In this document: positions 57,007 to 64,000 of the stretch, piece by piece
How the letters are laid out: the number at the start of each line of letters is the position of its first letter
Position numbering within the stretch: position 1 is the stretch's first letter
Source of the DNA: Planctomycetaceae bacterium
Lineage (GTDB): Bacteria; Planctomycetota; Planctomycetia; Planctomycetales; Planctomycetaceae
Reading direction: 5' to 3'
Assembly (NCBI GenBank): GCA_029243145.1
Contig: JAQWSQ010000019.1
Location: forward strand, 1-64,000
DNA length: 64,000 nt
Program-made: the position numbers and the translations under genes
Notes under the pieces: model-generated
The model's database searches: none
Told to the model about the DNA's origin: nothing
Seen by the model: only the letters and a program-made list of their open reading frames with translations

Positions 57007-58878
57007 TTATGGTTTGACGGCGTGAATCTTCGAAAGGAGATGTTTGGTAAGATTGGGTGTCACTGCCGACATGCGAAGTCGCTGTTGCAGGCTGGGATGT
57101 TTTGTGGGCAGTTGCTCGATTTGTTGGACATAATTGGTCAACTTCTCGGGGGAGACTGCATCCAGAGAATTCAAAGCGAGCGTCGAAACATAAGGGCCGT
57201 GTGTTTCGACATTACTCAAATCGATCAATGAGGAGATGCCACGTTCCTGTAACGCTGGACGTCCATATCTCGCCAGTGCTTCGGCTGCCACAATTCGGAC
57301 GGAGAGGGATTCATCAGCGAGCAACGATTCCAACTGAGCTTGCAGCGGTTTCGCGGCTGATTCTCCTAAAACATTGATGCCCAAGACGGACCAATAACGG
57401 ACGACTGAATCGTGATCGGTCATCCATTCTGTCAGTTTTTTGACATTCTCGGGATCTCGATCAGTCGCCATCTCGGCCACATGTAGAATGCGTTTCAGAT
57501 CATACCGACTTGAATCCTGAGCCATCTCCCAGACAGTATCGTCTCCCGCGCGAGCATGCATCATGGGTTCTGGTAACAAACCCGCGTCGCGTGTTGAAAG
57601 CAGATGGCCGTGCAATGCAGTCCGCAATTCTCTTAAGACCCTCTGATGCTCGGGACTATCGGCAAGGTTATTCACTTCATCAGGATCTGCCGAGAGATCA
57701 TAAAGTTCCTCGGAGGCTTTCGGCTCCCAGAAGTGGGATTGAGCCGCGTTCAGCTTTCCCTCGTGAAACATTTGGTACCACACTTGAGTGGTCGGGGTCT
57801 CGAACATGTAGTCAACGTGTTCGCCGTAAATTCGATGAGGCATGAATTGTCGCAAATAAATGTACTGCTTATTTCGAACGACTCGGACAATGTCGTATCG
57901 TTCGTCCATACGTCCGCGAAAACCAAACATGTATTCTTGAGGCTTCGTCTCGTATTGGCCGTGAAATGCGTGACCTTGCATTTGTACGGGTGGTTTAATC
58001 CCGGCCAGACTGAGTGCCGTCGCAGCCAGATCGACAAATCCGACCAACCGATCAGAAGAGCCTCCTGGCTGATAATCTTGACCGGCAAGATCGCGGTATT
58101 TTTTCGGGAATGAAACAATCATCGGGACTCGCAAGCCAGAGTTATATGGCCAACGCTTGCTTCGCGGCATACCGGCCCCGTGATCGCCGTAATAGAAAAC
58201 GATGGTGTCGTCTTCGAGGCCGTCGGCTTTGAGTTGTTTCAGAGTATTTCCGACTTGCAAATCCATCTCGGTAATCTTGTCATAATACTGAGCCCAATCC
58301 CGACGCACCTCGGGAGTGTCTGGATGATAGGCGGGGACAGTGACACCGGCCGGATCATGCACGGGAGTGTGCGGGCGTTTGCGAACCTTCGATTCGTGAC
58401 TGGTTGTGAAATTGAAAATCGCAAAAAAAGGTTGTCCCTCTTTTCGATTTCGCCAGTGAGCCTTCCCACTCGATTCGTCCCACACGTCACCACCGGGAAG
58501 ATTATAATCTTGCTTTGATTGATTCGTGCAATAGTAGCCCGCTGCTCGCAGATAATGTGGATACAGATGGAAGTCATCCGGGATGCGGGTTGATGACCGC
58601 ATGTGTTGCGCTCCCAAGCTGGGAGGATACATCCCCGTGATGATGGTTGTCCGAGCCGGAGCACACACGGGAGCAGTCGACCAGGCGTTTTGGTAGATCA
58701 TTCCTCGTTTTGCGATGCTGTCGGTATGCGGAGTGTCGGCATATTCGTCACCATAACAGCCCACATGCGGGCCGTTATCTTCACTGGTAATCCACAGAAT
58801 GTTAGGACGTTCTGCACAAAACGCAGAATTCAGAGTGAAGAGACTCAGACAAATGGTCAATAATCCGCGAAAAGACAT
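57007..58878 (-). CDS. Exported sulfatase with C-terminal HEAT-like repeats (CAPAR motif)
   Basis: The 623-residue protein has a signal peptide at 1-21 (ends AFCAE). The metal site lies in ILWITSEDNGPHVGCYGDEY. The formylglycine motif is C72-A-P-A-R76 in APVCAPARTTIITGMYPPSL. IVFYYGDHGAGMPRSKRWPY is the second metal region. This is the heparan N-sulfatase-like branch. From about residue 470 to 620 helical repeats appear (LTEWMTDHDSVVRYWSVLGI, SLSVRIVAAEALARYGRPAL), resembling HEAT repeats, perhaps for binding substrate or partner. It converges with the beta-barrel gene across a terminator. Confidence 0.93.
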   Translation of the reverse strand: MSFRGLLTICLSLFTLNSAFCAERPNILWITSEDNGPHVGCYGDEYADTPHTDSIAKRGMIYQNAWSTAPVCAPARTTIITGMYPPSLGAQHMRSSTRIPDDFHLYPHYLRAAGYYCTNQSKQDYNLPGGDVWDESSGKAHWRNRKEGQPFFAIFNFTTSHESKVRKRPHTPVHDPAGVTVPAYHPDTPEVRRDWAQYYDKITEMDLQVGNTLKQLKADGLEDDTIVFYYGDHGAGMPRSKRWPYNSGLRVPMIVSFPKKYRDLAGQDYQPGGSSDRLVGFVDLAATALSLAGIKPPVQMQGHAFHGQYETKPQEYMFGFRGRMDERYDIVRVVRNKQYIYLRQFMPHRIYGEHVDYMFETPTTQVWYQMFHEGKLNAAQSHFWEPKASEELYDLSADPDEVNNLADSPEHQRVLRELRTALHGHLLSTRDAGLLPEPMMHARAGDDTVWEMAQDSSRYDLKRILHVAEMATDRDPENVKKLTEWMTDHDSVVRYWSVLGINVLGESAAKPLQAQLESLLADESLSVRIVAAEALARYGRPALQERGISSLIDLSNVETHGPYVSTLALNSLDAVSPEKLTNYVQQIEQLPTKHPSLQQRLRMSAVTPNLTKHLLSKIHAVKP

Positions 58879-59072
58879 ATGATTCGTCTCCCGAGTGTGT
58901 GTGAAGGAAGTTTCAGTTTACGGGGAGCCTGCGTCTCTACGCAAGTACCTGCTGGATTGCGGATTTATGACGGAGATTCAGTAGGCCGACTTAAGAAGAT
59001 GTCAAAATATTCCGATAAAAAGGATTATTCGGACAGGAACATCGAACACATTCATTCTACGAAGGCGGAACT

Positions 59073-60029
59073 GTGTCAGAAATCGTTGCCGTCATTTTGG
59101 CTGCCGGGAAAAGTTCGCGCATGAAGTCGCGATCTTCCAAGGTGCTGCATCCTCTATTTGGTCGACCGATGATCGATTATGTGCTCTGCTCGGCACGAGA
59201 GGCGGGAGCAAATCGTTTTTTAATCGTTATTGGACATGAAGGCGAGGCGGTGCAGGCCGCACTTTCGGATGAGCCAGATCTGGAGTTCGTTTGGCAACAC
59301 GATCCCCAAGGGACCGGTCACGCGGTCATGATGTGCGAAGAACATCTCAAGTCACACACGGGACAAACACTCGTACTCTCGGGAGACACGCCTCTCCTTT
59401 CCAGCGACTCGCTACGAAAACTGCTCGACGAGAACCAATCCGCCGCTTGCGTGATCGGGTCCGCCATCACGGAAAACAATTATGGACTCGGTCGTATTGT
59501 TCGCGATGATTCTGGTGCGTTTCAAAAAATTGTCGAACAAAAAGACGCCACGTTCGACGAAGCCACCATCACCGAAATCAATACCGGTTGCTATCTGTTT
59601 GAAACGGCCGACTTACTTTCATCGCTTGGCCAAATCGATAAGTCCAATAATCAGGGAGAATTGTACCTGACCGATTGCCCGGCCATTTTATTGAACGAAG
59701 GCAAGACTGTGGTTGCCTCCCCATGTTTCTCAATTGATGAAGCGATGGGTGTCAATACCAGAGAACATCTGGCTGATGTTCGCGAAGTGTTACATCAACG
59801 TGGTTTGGAAAAATTGATGGCCGCAGGAGTGGGAATCGTGAATCCTGCTCTCGTTGATATCGATCCGCGAGCAACAATCGGACAAGACACCATTATTCAT
59901 CCGTTTAGTCTCATCGAAGGCGAAGTGACTATCGGTGAGAATTGTGTCGTCGGGCCGCATGCGGTCATCCGAGACACCAATGTTGGCGATGGAACGATAA
60001 TTCCACCGTTTACATTACTTACAGATTAA
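59073..60029 (+). CDS. GlmU-type UDP-N-acetylglucosamine pyrophosphorylase, truncated beta-helix
   Basis: The 318-residue protein starts with GTG 59073. The uridylyltransferase domain is complete: ILAAGKSSRMKSRSSKVLHP, QGTGHAVMMCEEHL, SGDTPLLS, YLTDCPAILL and IDEAMGVNTREHLADV are GlmU signatures. The left-handed beta-helix acetyltransferase part has only about four hexapeptide turns (ATIGQDTIIHPFSLIEGEVT, then PHAVIRDTNVGDGTIIPPFT), and the catalytic region of full GlmU (about 456 residues) is absent. It would make UDP-GlcNAc from GlcNAc-1-P and UTP but not acetylate GlcN-1-P. The methyltransferase gene begins 58 bases downstream, and no more beta-helix sequence follows. Confidence 0.88.
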   Translation: MSEIVAVILAAGKSSRMKSRSSKVLHPLFGRPMIDYVLCSAREAGANRFLIVIGHEGEAVQAALSDEPDLEFVWQHDPQGTGHAVMMCEEHLKSHTGQTLVLSGDTPLLSSDSLRKLLDENQSAACVIGSAITENNYGLGRIVRDDSGAFQKIVEQKDATFDEATITEINTGCYLFETADLLSSLGQIDKSNNQGELYLTDCPAILLNEGKTVVASPCFSIDEAMGVNTREHLADVREVLHQRGLEKLMAAGVGIVNPALVDIDPRATIGQDTIIHPFSLIEGEVTIGENCVVGPHAVIRDTNVGDGTIIPPFTLLTD

Positions 60030-60087
60030 GCTAAATACTCACAGAAATAAGTCCTGATCTATTTTATTTGAAGTCAAGGATTGACTC

Positions 60088-60885
60088 ATGCCCCTCACGT
60101 CTTTAACCAATCAGCAGATTCCCTCAGCCGAGGCCGCCGTCCAACTTAATACTCTCTATGAAGGGTTGGGAGACCAGCAGCGTGACTTCCGCAATGCCAA
60201 CCTCATTCGTTTGATTTGTGGCTACATTCAGGGATCGCGTGTCCTCGATGTCGGTTGTGGAGCCGGGCGTTTGCTCAATGCTCTCAAGCAGGAGGGGTTT
60301 TCTCCCGTCGGCATCGAGCCGGATAAAGATTTGATCTCGTTGGCAGAGCGCATGAATCCCGAGTTGAAAATTTATCAAGGGGAAGGGGACCGCCTCGCGA
60401 CCATTCCCGAGCAGTTCGAGACCATTACCATCATCGACGTTCTCGAACACATCGAGGACGATGGGAGTCAACTGGAGTTAATGTACGATCGGCTTGAAGA
60501 AGGAGGCCGATTGGTGGTTGTCGTCCCCGCTCATCAATGGTTGTACGGAAAACGGGATCAAAACGTCGGTCATTATCGTCGGTACTCTCGAAAAGTCTTG
60601 GTTGATCGCATTCAACAGACTGGCTTTGAAATACAGTCCTCCCGTTTCTGGAACATGCTGGGAGTGGCTCCTTACTGGTTTTCAGAACGAGTCTTGAAAA
60701 AAGAGCTGAATACCTCTCTGAGAAACGATTCACAGCAAGGCATTCTAAAGAGAACCCTCGCTGCCAGCTTGCGCACCTGGTTTCGAGGGATCGAAAACAA
60801 TGTCAGCTTCGGCTTCGGTTTAAGCGTGATTTGCATCGCACAAAAACCAAAGTCGAAAGCACGACACTTGCAGAAAGCCGCTTGA
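60088..60885 (+). CDS. Class I SAM-dependent methyltransferase
   Basis: The 265-residue protein has motif I VLDVGCGAGRLL at residues 52-63 (SAM-binding glycine loop), the acidic end of strand 2 in GIEPDKD, and ITIIDVLEHIEDD as motif IV. The order matches UbiG/COQ5-like methyltransferases, with RRYSRKVLVDRIQQTGFEIQ near the end. The ligand, possibly a lipid or polysaccharide sugar, is unknown. It may be co-transcribed with the GlmU-type gene 58 bases upstream, hinting at nucleotide-sugar or glycan work. It converges with the DUF1559 gene, 30 bases apart. Confidence 0.88.
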   Translation: MPLTSLTNQQIPSAEAAVQLNTLYEGLGDQQRDFRNANLIRLICGYIQGSRVLDVGCGAGRLLNALKQEGFSPVGIEPDKDLISLAERMNPELKIYQGEGDRLATIPEQFETITIIDVLEHIEDDGSQLELMYDRLEEGGRLVVVVPAHQWLYGKRDQNVGHYRRYSRKVLVDRIQQTGFEIQSSRFWNMLGVAPYWFSERVLKKELNTSLRNDSQQGILKRTLAASLRTWFRGIENNVSFGFGLSVICIAQKPKSKARHLQKAA

Positions 60886-60915
60886 AGTCAGATCCATTCG
60901 AGTTGAAAGTATCGA

Positions 60916-61851
60916 TCAAAACTCGCCGACAACTTCTCCACCCTGACGAGTGGCCAGCGCTTGATAGAGTCCACCGTCAATGTTTTCACTCACAAACCTC
61001 ACCCGGCCATCTCCCAACAAAAACTGAGCACCGCCTTCGTGGTAACTGCTGAAGTCTTCGAGGTGACCGGCAGGATCATTCGGAGGATGATCGGTTCCAC
61101 CGAGAATGCGGGCGAACGCTTCTTCCCCTTCGGGGATCACTCCGACCCAGGTCGAAATATGGGCCGGGTCGCCCGCAGGAACTTGTAATCGAGTGGCACG
61201 CTCACCGACGAGAAACGTATTGCTGGATCCGTCAATCAGATCTCGCATTTTGTAGGCGGAATTGTGGCCGAAGACCCCATTACCCCAGCAATTATTTCCC
61301 AAGCCAACAGTCTCGCAATCGTGAATTTCCGTGGTACCAAAGACTCCTGGGTAATTCGCCGTTGGTAAGTTGGTTTGTAAAACGGTTCCCGGCGAGCCTT
61401 CCTCTTCGATATCCCAACGTTCGAGACCAGGATCAGACGGACAACGATAGCCAGTGATTGTCGTATTGAAAAGAATGCTATTTTGATTGGGAGCCGTTTG
61501 AATCACCGGTTGACCAAAATCGAGTTGATTGTAAAGCGGTGCCTGATCCATGAACGGCAAGATCATGACTTGCCAGCTCATTCCTGATGGGCCTTCCACA
61601 TCAGGGCGGAAGGGGGCAGCCTGTTCCACACCAATCCAACCTGGAGGGAATGCGCCGTGAGTATCGTGATAGTTATGTAATGCCAAGCCAATTTGTTTCA
61701 AGTTGTTCTTGCACGATGAACGACGGGCGGCTTCCCGCGCCTGTTGGACGGCGGGTAACAATAAGGCAACGAGTACCGCAATGATGGCAATGACGACCAA
61801 CAATTCGATCAGTGTAAAGCCGCGCGCACGGCGCGGTTGGTAAGATAACAT
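60916..61851 (-). CDS. DUF1559 type II pseudopilin-like protein
   Basis: The 311-residue protein has a prepilin leader: after MLSYQPRRARG comes FTLIELLVVIAIIAVLVALL with cleavage expected between G11 and F12 and E16 at position +5. ALLLPAVQQAREAARRSSCK then NNLKQIGLALHNYHDTHGAF is the standard DUF1559 start. The C-terminal part (HIGH density of Gly, FLVGERATRLQ, GGAQFLLGDGRVRFVSENID) is family-like. DUF1559 proteins occur in large numbers in planctomycetes, and their role is not established; pilus- or type II secretion-like assembly is inferred from the N-terminus. Confidence 0.94.
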   Translation of the reverse strand: MLSYQPRRARGFTLIELLVVIAIIAVLVALLLPAVQQAREAARRSSCKNNLKQIGLALHNYHDTHGAFPPGWIGVEQAAPFRPDVEGPSGMSWQVMILPFMDQAPLYNQLDFGQPVIQTAPNQNSILFNTTITGYRCPSDPGLERWDIEEEGSPGTVLQTNLPTANYPGVFGTTEIHDCETVGLGNNCWGNGVFGHNSAYKMRDLIDGSSNTFLVGERATRLQVPAGDPAHISTWVGVIPEGEEAFARILGGTDHPPNDPAGHLEDFSSYHEGGAQFLLGDGRVRFVSENIDGGLYQALATRQGGEVVGEF

Positions 61852-61948
61852 GCGTGAATACTCCTGTAATTATCTGAATGATTGGGATTAATAAAGTTTG
61901 ACTGCGCAAATCTGATCAACAGACTTACGCTCACAATGGGAAGAAATG

Positions 61949-62410
61949 TCAAACAATAATCCCGGCGGGTGGTCCCCGCAGATAAAAACAGGAAGGAGCA
62001 AGTGCAGAAATCAATGACTCGACAAGCGAGTCCTCGGAGACCATGAGTTCACATTCAGGCTCCACAAACGTCACGGCGAAGACAGATCCCGTCAGCGCCA
62101 AAATCTGGCAGGACTGACAATCCTCAGAATCATGAGGACAGGTTGGACAAGGATCGTTCGTCTTGTTTGACGAGGTATTATTTTCCGGGCCTGTATCGTG
62201 CGAGTGTGAATGATTGTGGTGTGAATGCCCATGATGAGAATGTGTGTGACCATGATGGGTATGCTCAAGATGAGACAGCTCTTGTTGGCACTCTTCACTC
62301 TCGCAATTCACTTCGTGACTGTGTACGTGCCAACCAGTCGCCAGCCCGATCATTGTCGGCCAGGCTGCCAATAGCAGGTAAGCAGTGGATTTGTGAAAAC
62401 GCGAGAACAT
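61949..62410 (-). CDS. Histidine-rich exported protein, probable metal-binding
   Basis: The 153-residue protein has a hydrophobic leader or anchor at 10-27 (AYLLLAAWPTMIGLATGW). Residues about 48-72 are a run of alternating His with Gly, Ser, Thr and Asn (THHGHTHSHHGHSHHNHSHS) containing well over ten histidines, typical of zinc, nickel or cobalt-binding loops. CPTC and CQSC pairs follow at about 88-91 and 98-101. The C-terminal third is hydrophobic (ILALTGSVFAVTFV). A perfect 8-base palindrome lies just upstream at 62438. No transporter gene is adjacent. The family is not recognised. Confidence 0.75.
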   Translation of the reverse strand: MFSRFHKSTAYLLLAAWPTMIGLATGWHVHSHEVNCESEECQQELSHLEHTHHGHTHSHHGHSHHNHSHSHDTGPENNTSSNKTNDPCPTCPHDSEDCQSCQILALTGSVFAVTFVEPECELMVSEDSLVESLISALAPSCFYLRGPPAGIIV

Positions 62411-62437
62411 GACAGTTATTCCAAATGTGACGCCTTA

Positions 62438-62460
62438 TTATTGCAGTTGAGTTGCAATAA
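62438..62460 (-). promoter_or_regulatory. Palindromic operator overlapping a promoter of the histidine-rich gene
   Basis: TTATTGCA (62438-62445) and TGCAATAA (62453-62460) are perfect inverted arms separated by 7 bases. On the minus strand a -35-like TTGCGT and a -10-like AATAAT are spaced by 17 bases and the palindrome fills the spacer, ending 28 bases from the ATG. A Fur/Zur-type metal-responsive repressor site is inferred from the position and the His-rich product, not proven. Confidence 0.5.
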
Positions 62461-62615
62461 CGCAAGGTGTGTTATTTGAGAATCGACGAATCTTGTTAAA
62501 ATAGAGAGTTTTGCACAAAGAATAAGCTTTCAGGTCGGAAAAGGAATTCCATCAGTATCGTCTGATGTGTTAAGCTGTGAGTCCTGAAATACTAATAGAA
62601 TGGCACACTGAAGCT

Positions 62616-64000
62616 GTGGAAAATCACACCACACCAGAATATGACTTCTCTTCCAACCGGCGTTCTTTTTTGACGGTGGGTGCGACGGCATTCGGTGCGC
62701 TCACCTTGCCGGGCCTGCTAAGGGCCGAAGCGTCTTCGCAACGCCGCCAAAAGTCTTTGATCTTCGTTCATCTCGATGGTGGCCCACCACAAATGGACAT
62801 GATCGATCCCAAACCAGACGCACCGCTTGAACTGCGAGGCGAGTTTCTTCCGATTGCGACGCAAACTCCCGGAATTCAAATCTGTGAGTTGATGCCAAAA
62901 CTGGCGCAGCAAAGTCAGCAGTTTGCATTTGTGAGATCATTAGTCGGTTCGGCAGGCCGACACGATGGGTTCCAATGCCAATCCGGTTTCCACTACAAAG
63001 ATTTAGAATCGATGGGAGGCCGACCGGCCCTCGGTTCGGTCATGTCAAAACTTGTGGGAACTCCAGAGGATGATGCCCCCACCTTCATCGACTTGATGCA
63101 AGGACGGCCTTTGGTTCGTAATAGTGCTCGTCCCGGATTTCTCGGTCCCTCCTTCTCACCCTTCCGACCAGACATCTCTGAGATGTTTGATCGCGAACTT
63201 GAAGCCGGGATGAAAGGTGAACTCGCGCGATTGGGAGCAGACCACAGTACCTCATTGACACTTGACGGTTCACTGACCGTCAACCGTCTTACCTCGCGGA
63301 CTGAACTTTTACGCGGGCTCGATTCCATTCAACGGACAGTCGATTCCAGCGGCATGATGAATGCCATGGATCAATTCACACAGCAGGCGGTCGGCATTTT
63401 GACCTCGGGGCGATTGGCGGATGCTTTGGATCTGACCAAAGAACGCCCGGAAGTGATCGCCCGCTACACGCCCAAAGTGTCGATTGATCAAGACCGTTTT
63501 CGGACGGCAGAAGGTCCAGAATCTGTTTTGAAGTTTCTGCTGGCGCGTCGGCTCATTGAAGCAGGCGTGCGAGTGGTTAGCTTGTCGATCTCGGATTTTG
63601 ATACGCATTCGTCGAACTTTCCGCGTCTGAGAAATTTACTGCCGATTGTCGATCATGGCTTGACGACTCTGGTCGCCGATTTGACCGAACGTGGCCTGAT
63701 TGATGATGTCACGATTGTGGCTTGGGGAGAATTTGGCCGCACACCCCGAATTAATGACAAAGGTGGCCGCGATCATTGGCCCCGCGTAGGACCGGCGATT
63801 CTGGCGGGTGGTGGGATTTCCACCGGACAGGTGATTGGTGCCACTGATCGCACGGCTTCCGCAGTCACACAAAGACCGGTCAGCTATCAGGATGTCTTTG
63901 CCACACTTTATGAATCGTTGGGGATTGATGCCTCGCAGACGACTCTTCTCGATCCGCGCGGCCGTCCTCAATATCTGGTTGATGCGGGCGAACCGATTCG
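62616..64000 (+). CDS. DUF1501 domain-containing protein (3' end outside window)
   Basis: The frame opens with GTG 62616 (VENHTTPEYDFSSNRRSFLT); the nearest ATG is out of frame. A twin-arginine-like leader is at R15-R16, followed by VGATAFGALTLPGLLRAEAS. Family motifs are FVHLDGGPPQMDMIDPKPDA, VVSLSISDFDTHSSNF, VAWGEFGRTPRIND and RDHWPRVGPAILAGG. The coding region continues past the end with 461 readable codons. It resembles the copies at 7.0, 11.0 and 35.3 kb. No DUF1549/DUF1553 partner is seen within the window. Confidence 0.9.
   Translation, partial: MENHTTPEYDFSSNRRSFLTVGATAFGALTLPGLLRAEASSQRRQKSLIFVHLDGGPPQMDMIDPKPDAPLELRGEFLPIATQTPGIQICELMPKLAQQSQQFAFVRSLVGSAGRHDGFQCQSGFHYKDLESMGGRPALGSVMSKLVGTPEDDAPTFIDLMQGRPLVRNSARPGFLGPSFSPFRPDISEMFDRELEAGMKGELARLGADHSTSLTLDGSLTVNRLTSRTELLRGLDSIQRTVDSSGMMNAMDQFTQQAVGILTSGRLADALDLTKERPEVIARYTPKVSIDQDRFRTAEGPESVLKFLLARRLIEAGVRVVSLSISDFDTHSSNFPRLRNLLPIVDHGLTTLVADLTERGLIDDVTIVAWGEFGRTPRINDKGGRDHWPRVGPAILAGGGISTGQVIGATDRTASAVTQRPVSYQDVFATLYESLGIDASQTTLLDPRGRPQYLVDAGEPI

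Noticed and set aside
59073-60029. Frameshift at the end of the GlmU-type gene
   Set aside because: No continuation of hexapeptide sequence was seen in any frame before the next gene, so the short form is treated as real.

Overview
The window looks like chromosomal DNA from a planctomycete (order Planctomycetales; genus not determinable by eye). The evidence is the combination of three sulfatases, four DUF1501 proteins, two planctomycete-type cytochrome/DUF1549/DUF1553 proteins, a DUF1559 pseudopilin, a MoxR/DUF58/DUF4129 set, a Hanks-type Ser/Thr kinase, and many long proteins with signal peptides. Housekeeping genes (argC, rdgB, glnS, recO, gpsA, a GlmU-type uridylyltransferase) are scattered singly among them. 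No tRNA, rRNA, CRISPR array, integrase or intact insertion sequence was seen.

Layout. 1-6.8 kb: minus-strand DUF58, MoxR ATPase, argC and a DUF4129 membrane protein, interrupted by one plus-strand sulfatase. 7-17.3 kb: a DUF1501 gene, then minus-strand rdgB-glnS, a DUF1501 + PSCyt/DUF1549/DUF1553 pair, and a membrane Ser/Thr kinase. 17.5-20.5 kb: exported glutathione peroxidase, a TPR protein carrying two RNA polymerase alpha-CTD-like domains, and a TPM-domain membrane protein. 20.6-25.7 kb: a giant five-haem-motif protein and a LolA-like exported protein. 26-31 kb: a three-gene envelope operon (two paralogous exported proteins and a DUF11 lipoprotein) and an exported beta-propeller, glycosidase-like protein. 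31-32.1 kb: a gene-free stretch with two families of duplicated palindromic repeats and the remnant of a broken gene. 32.2-41.6 kb: a small membrane protein, a thioredoxin-NHL protein, a divergent DUF1501 / DUF1549-DUF1553 pair, and a PPC-domain exported protein.

41.6-46.8 kb holds the most interesting locus: a compact four-gene minus-strand operon encoding a WXG100-like protein, a coiled-coil protein, a second small W-containing protein and a 1336-residue membrane-anchored FtsK/SpoIIIE-EssC-like ATPase. I read it as a minimal type VII-like secretion module. A divergent gene for a predicted PD-(D/E)XK-like protein with a C-terminal winged-helix-like region lies beside it.

46.8-64 kb: an iduronate-type sulfatase, an LptE-like and a BamD-like lipoprotein pair (a sign of a diderm outer membrane), recO, a family 2 glycosyltransferase split by an apparent single-base frameshift, a HAD phosphatase abutting gpsA, a small conserved-looking protein, an outer-membrane beta-barrel-like protein, a sulfatase with HEAT-like repeats, a truncated GlmU, a methyltransferase, a DUF1559 pseudopilin, a histidine-rich exported protein under a palindromic operator, and a DUF1501 gene running off the end.

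Functionally the window mixes polysaccharide-sulfate catabolism (sulfatases, beta-propeller protein), exported c-type cytochrome/DUF1501 machinery of unknown role, envelope biogenesis, and one candidate secretion system. All product names rest on reading the translated sequence; no database search was run.
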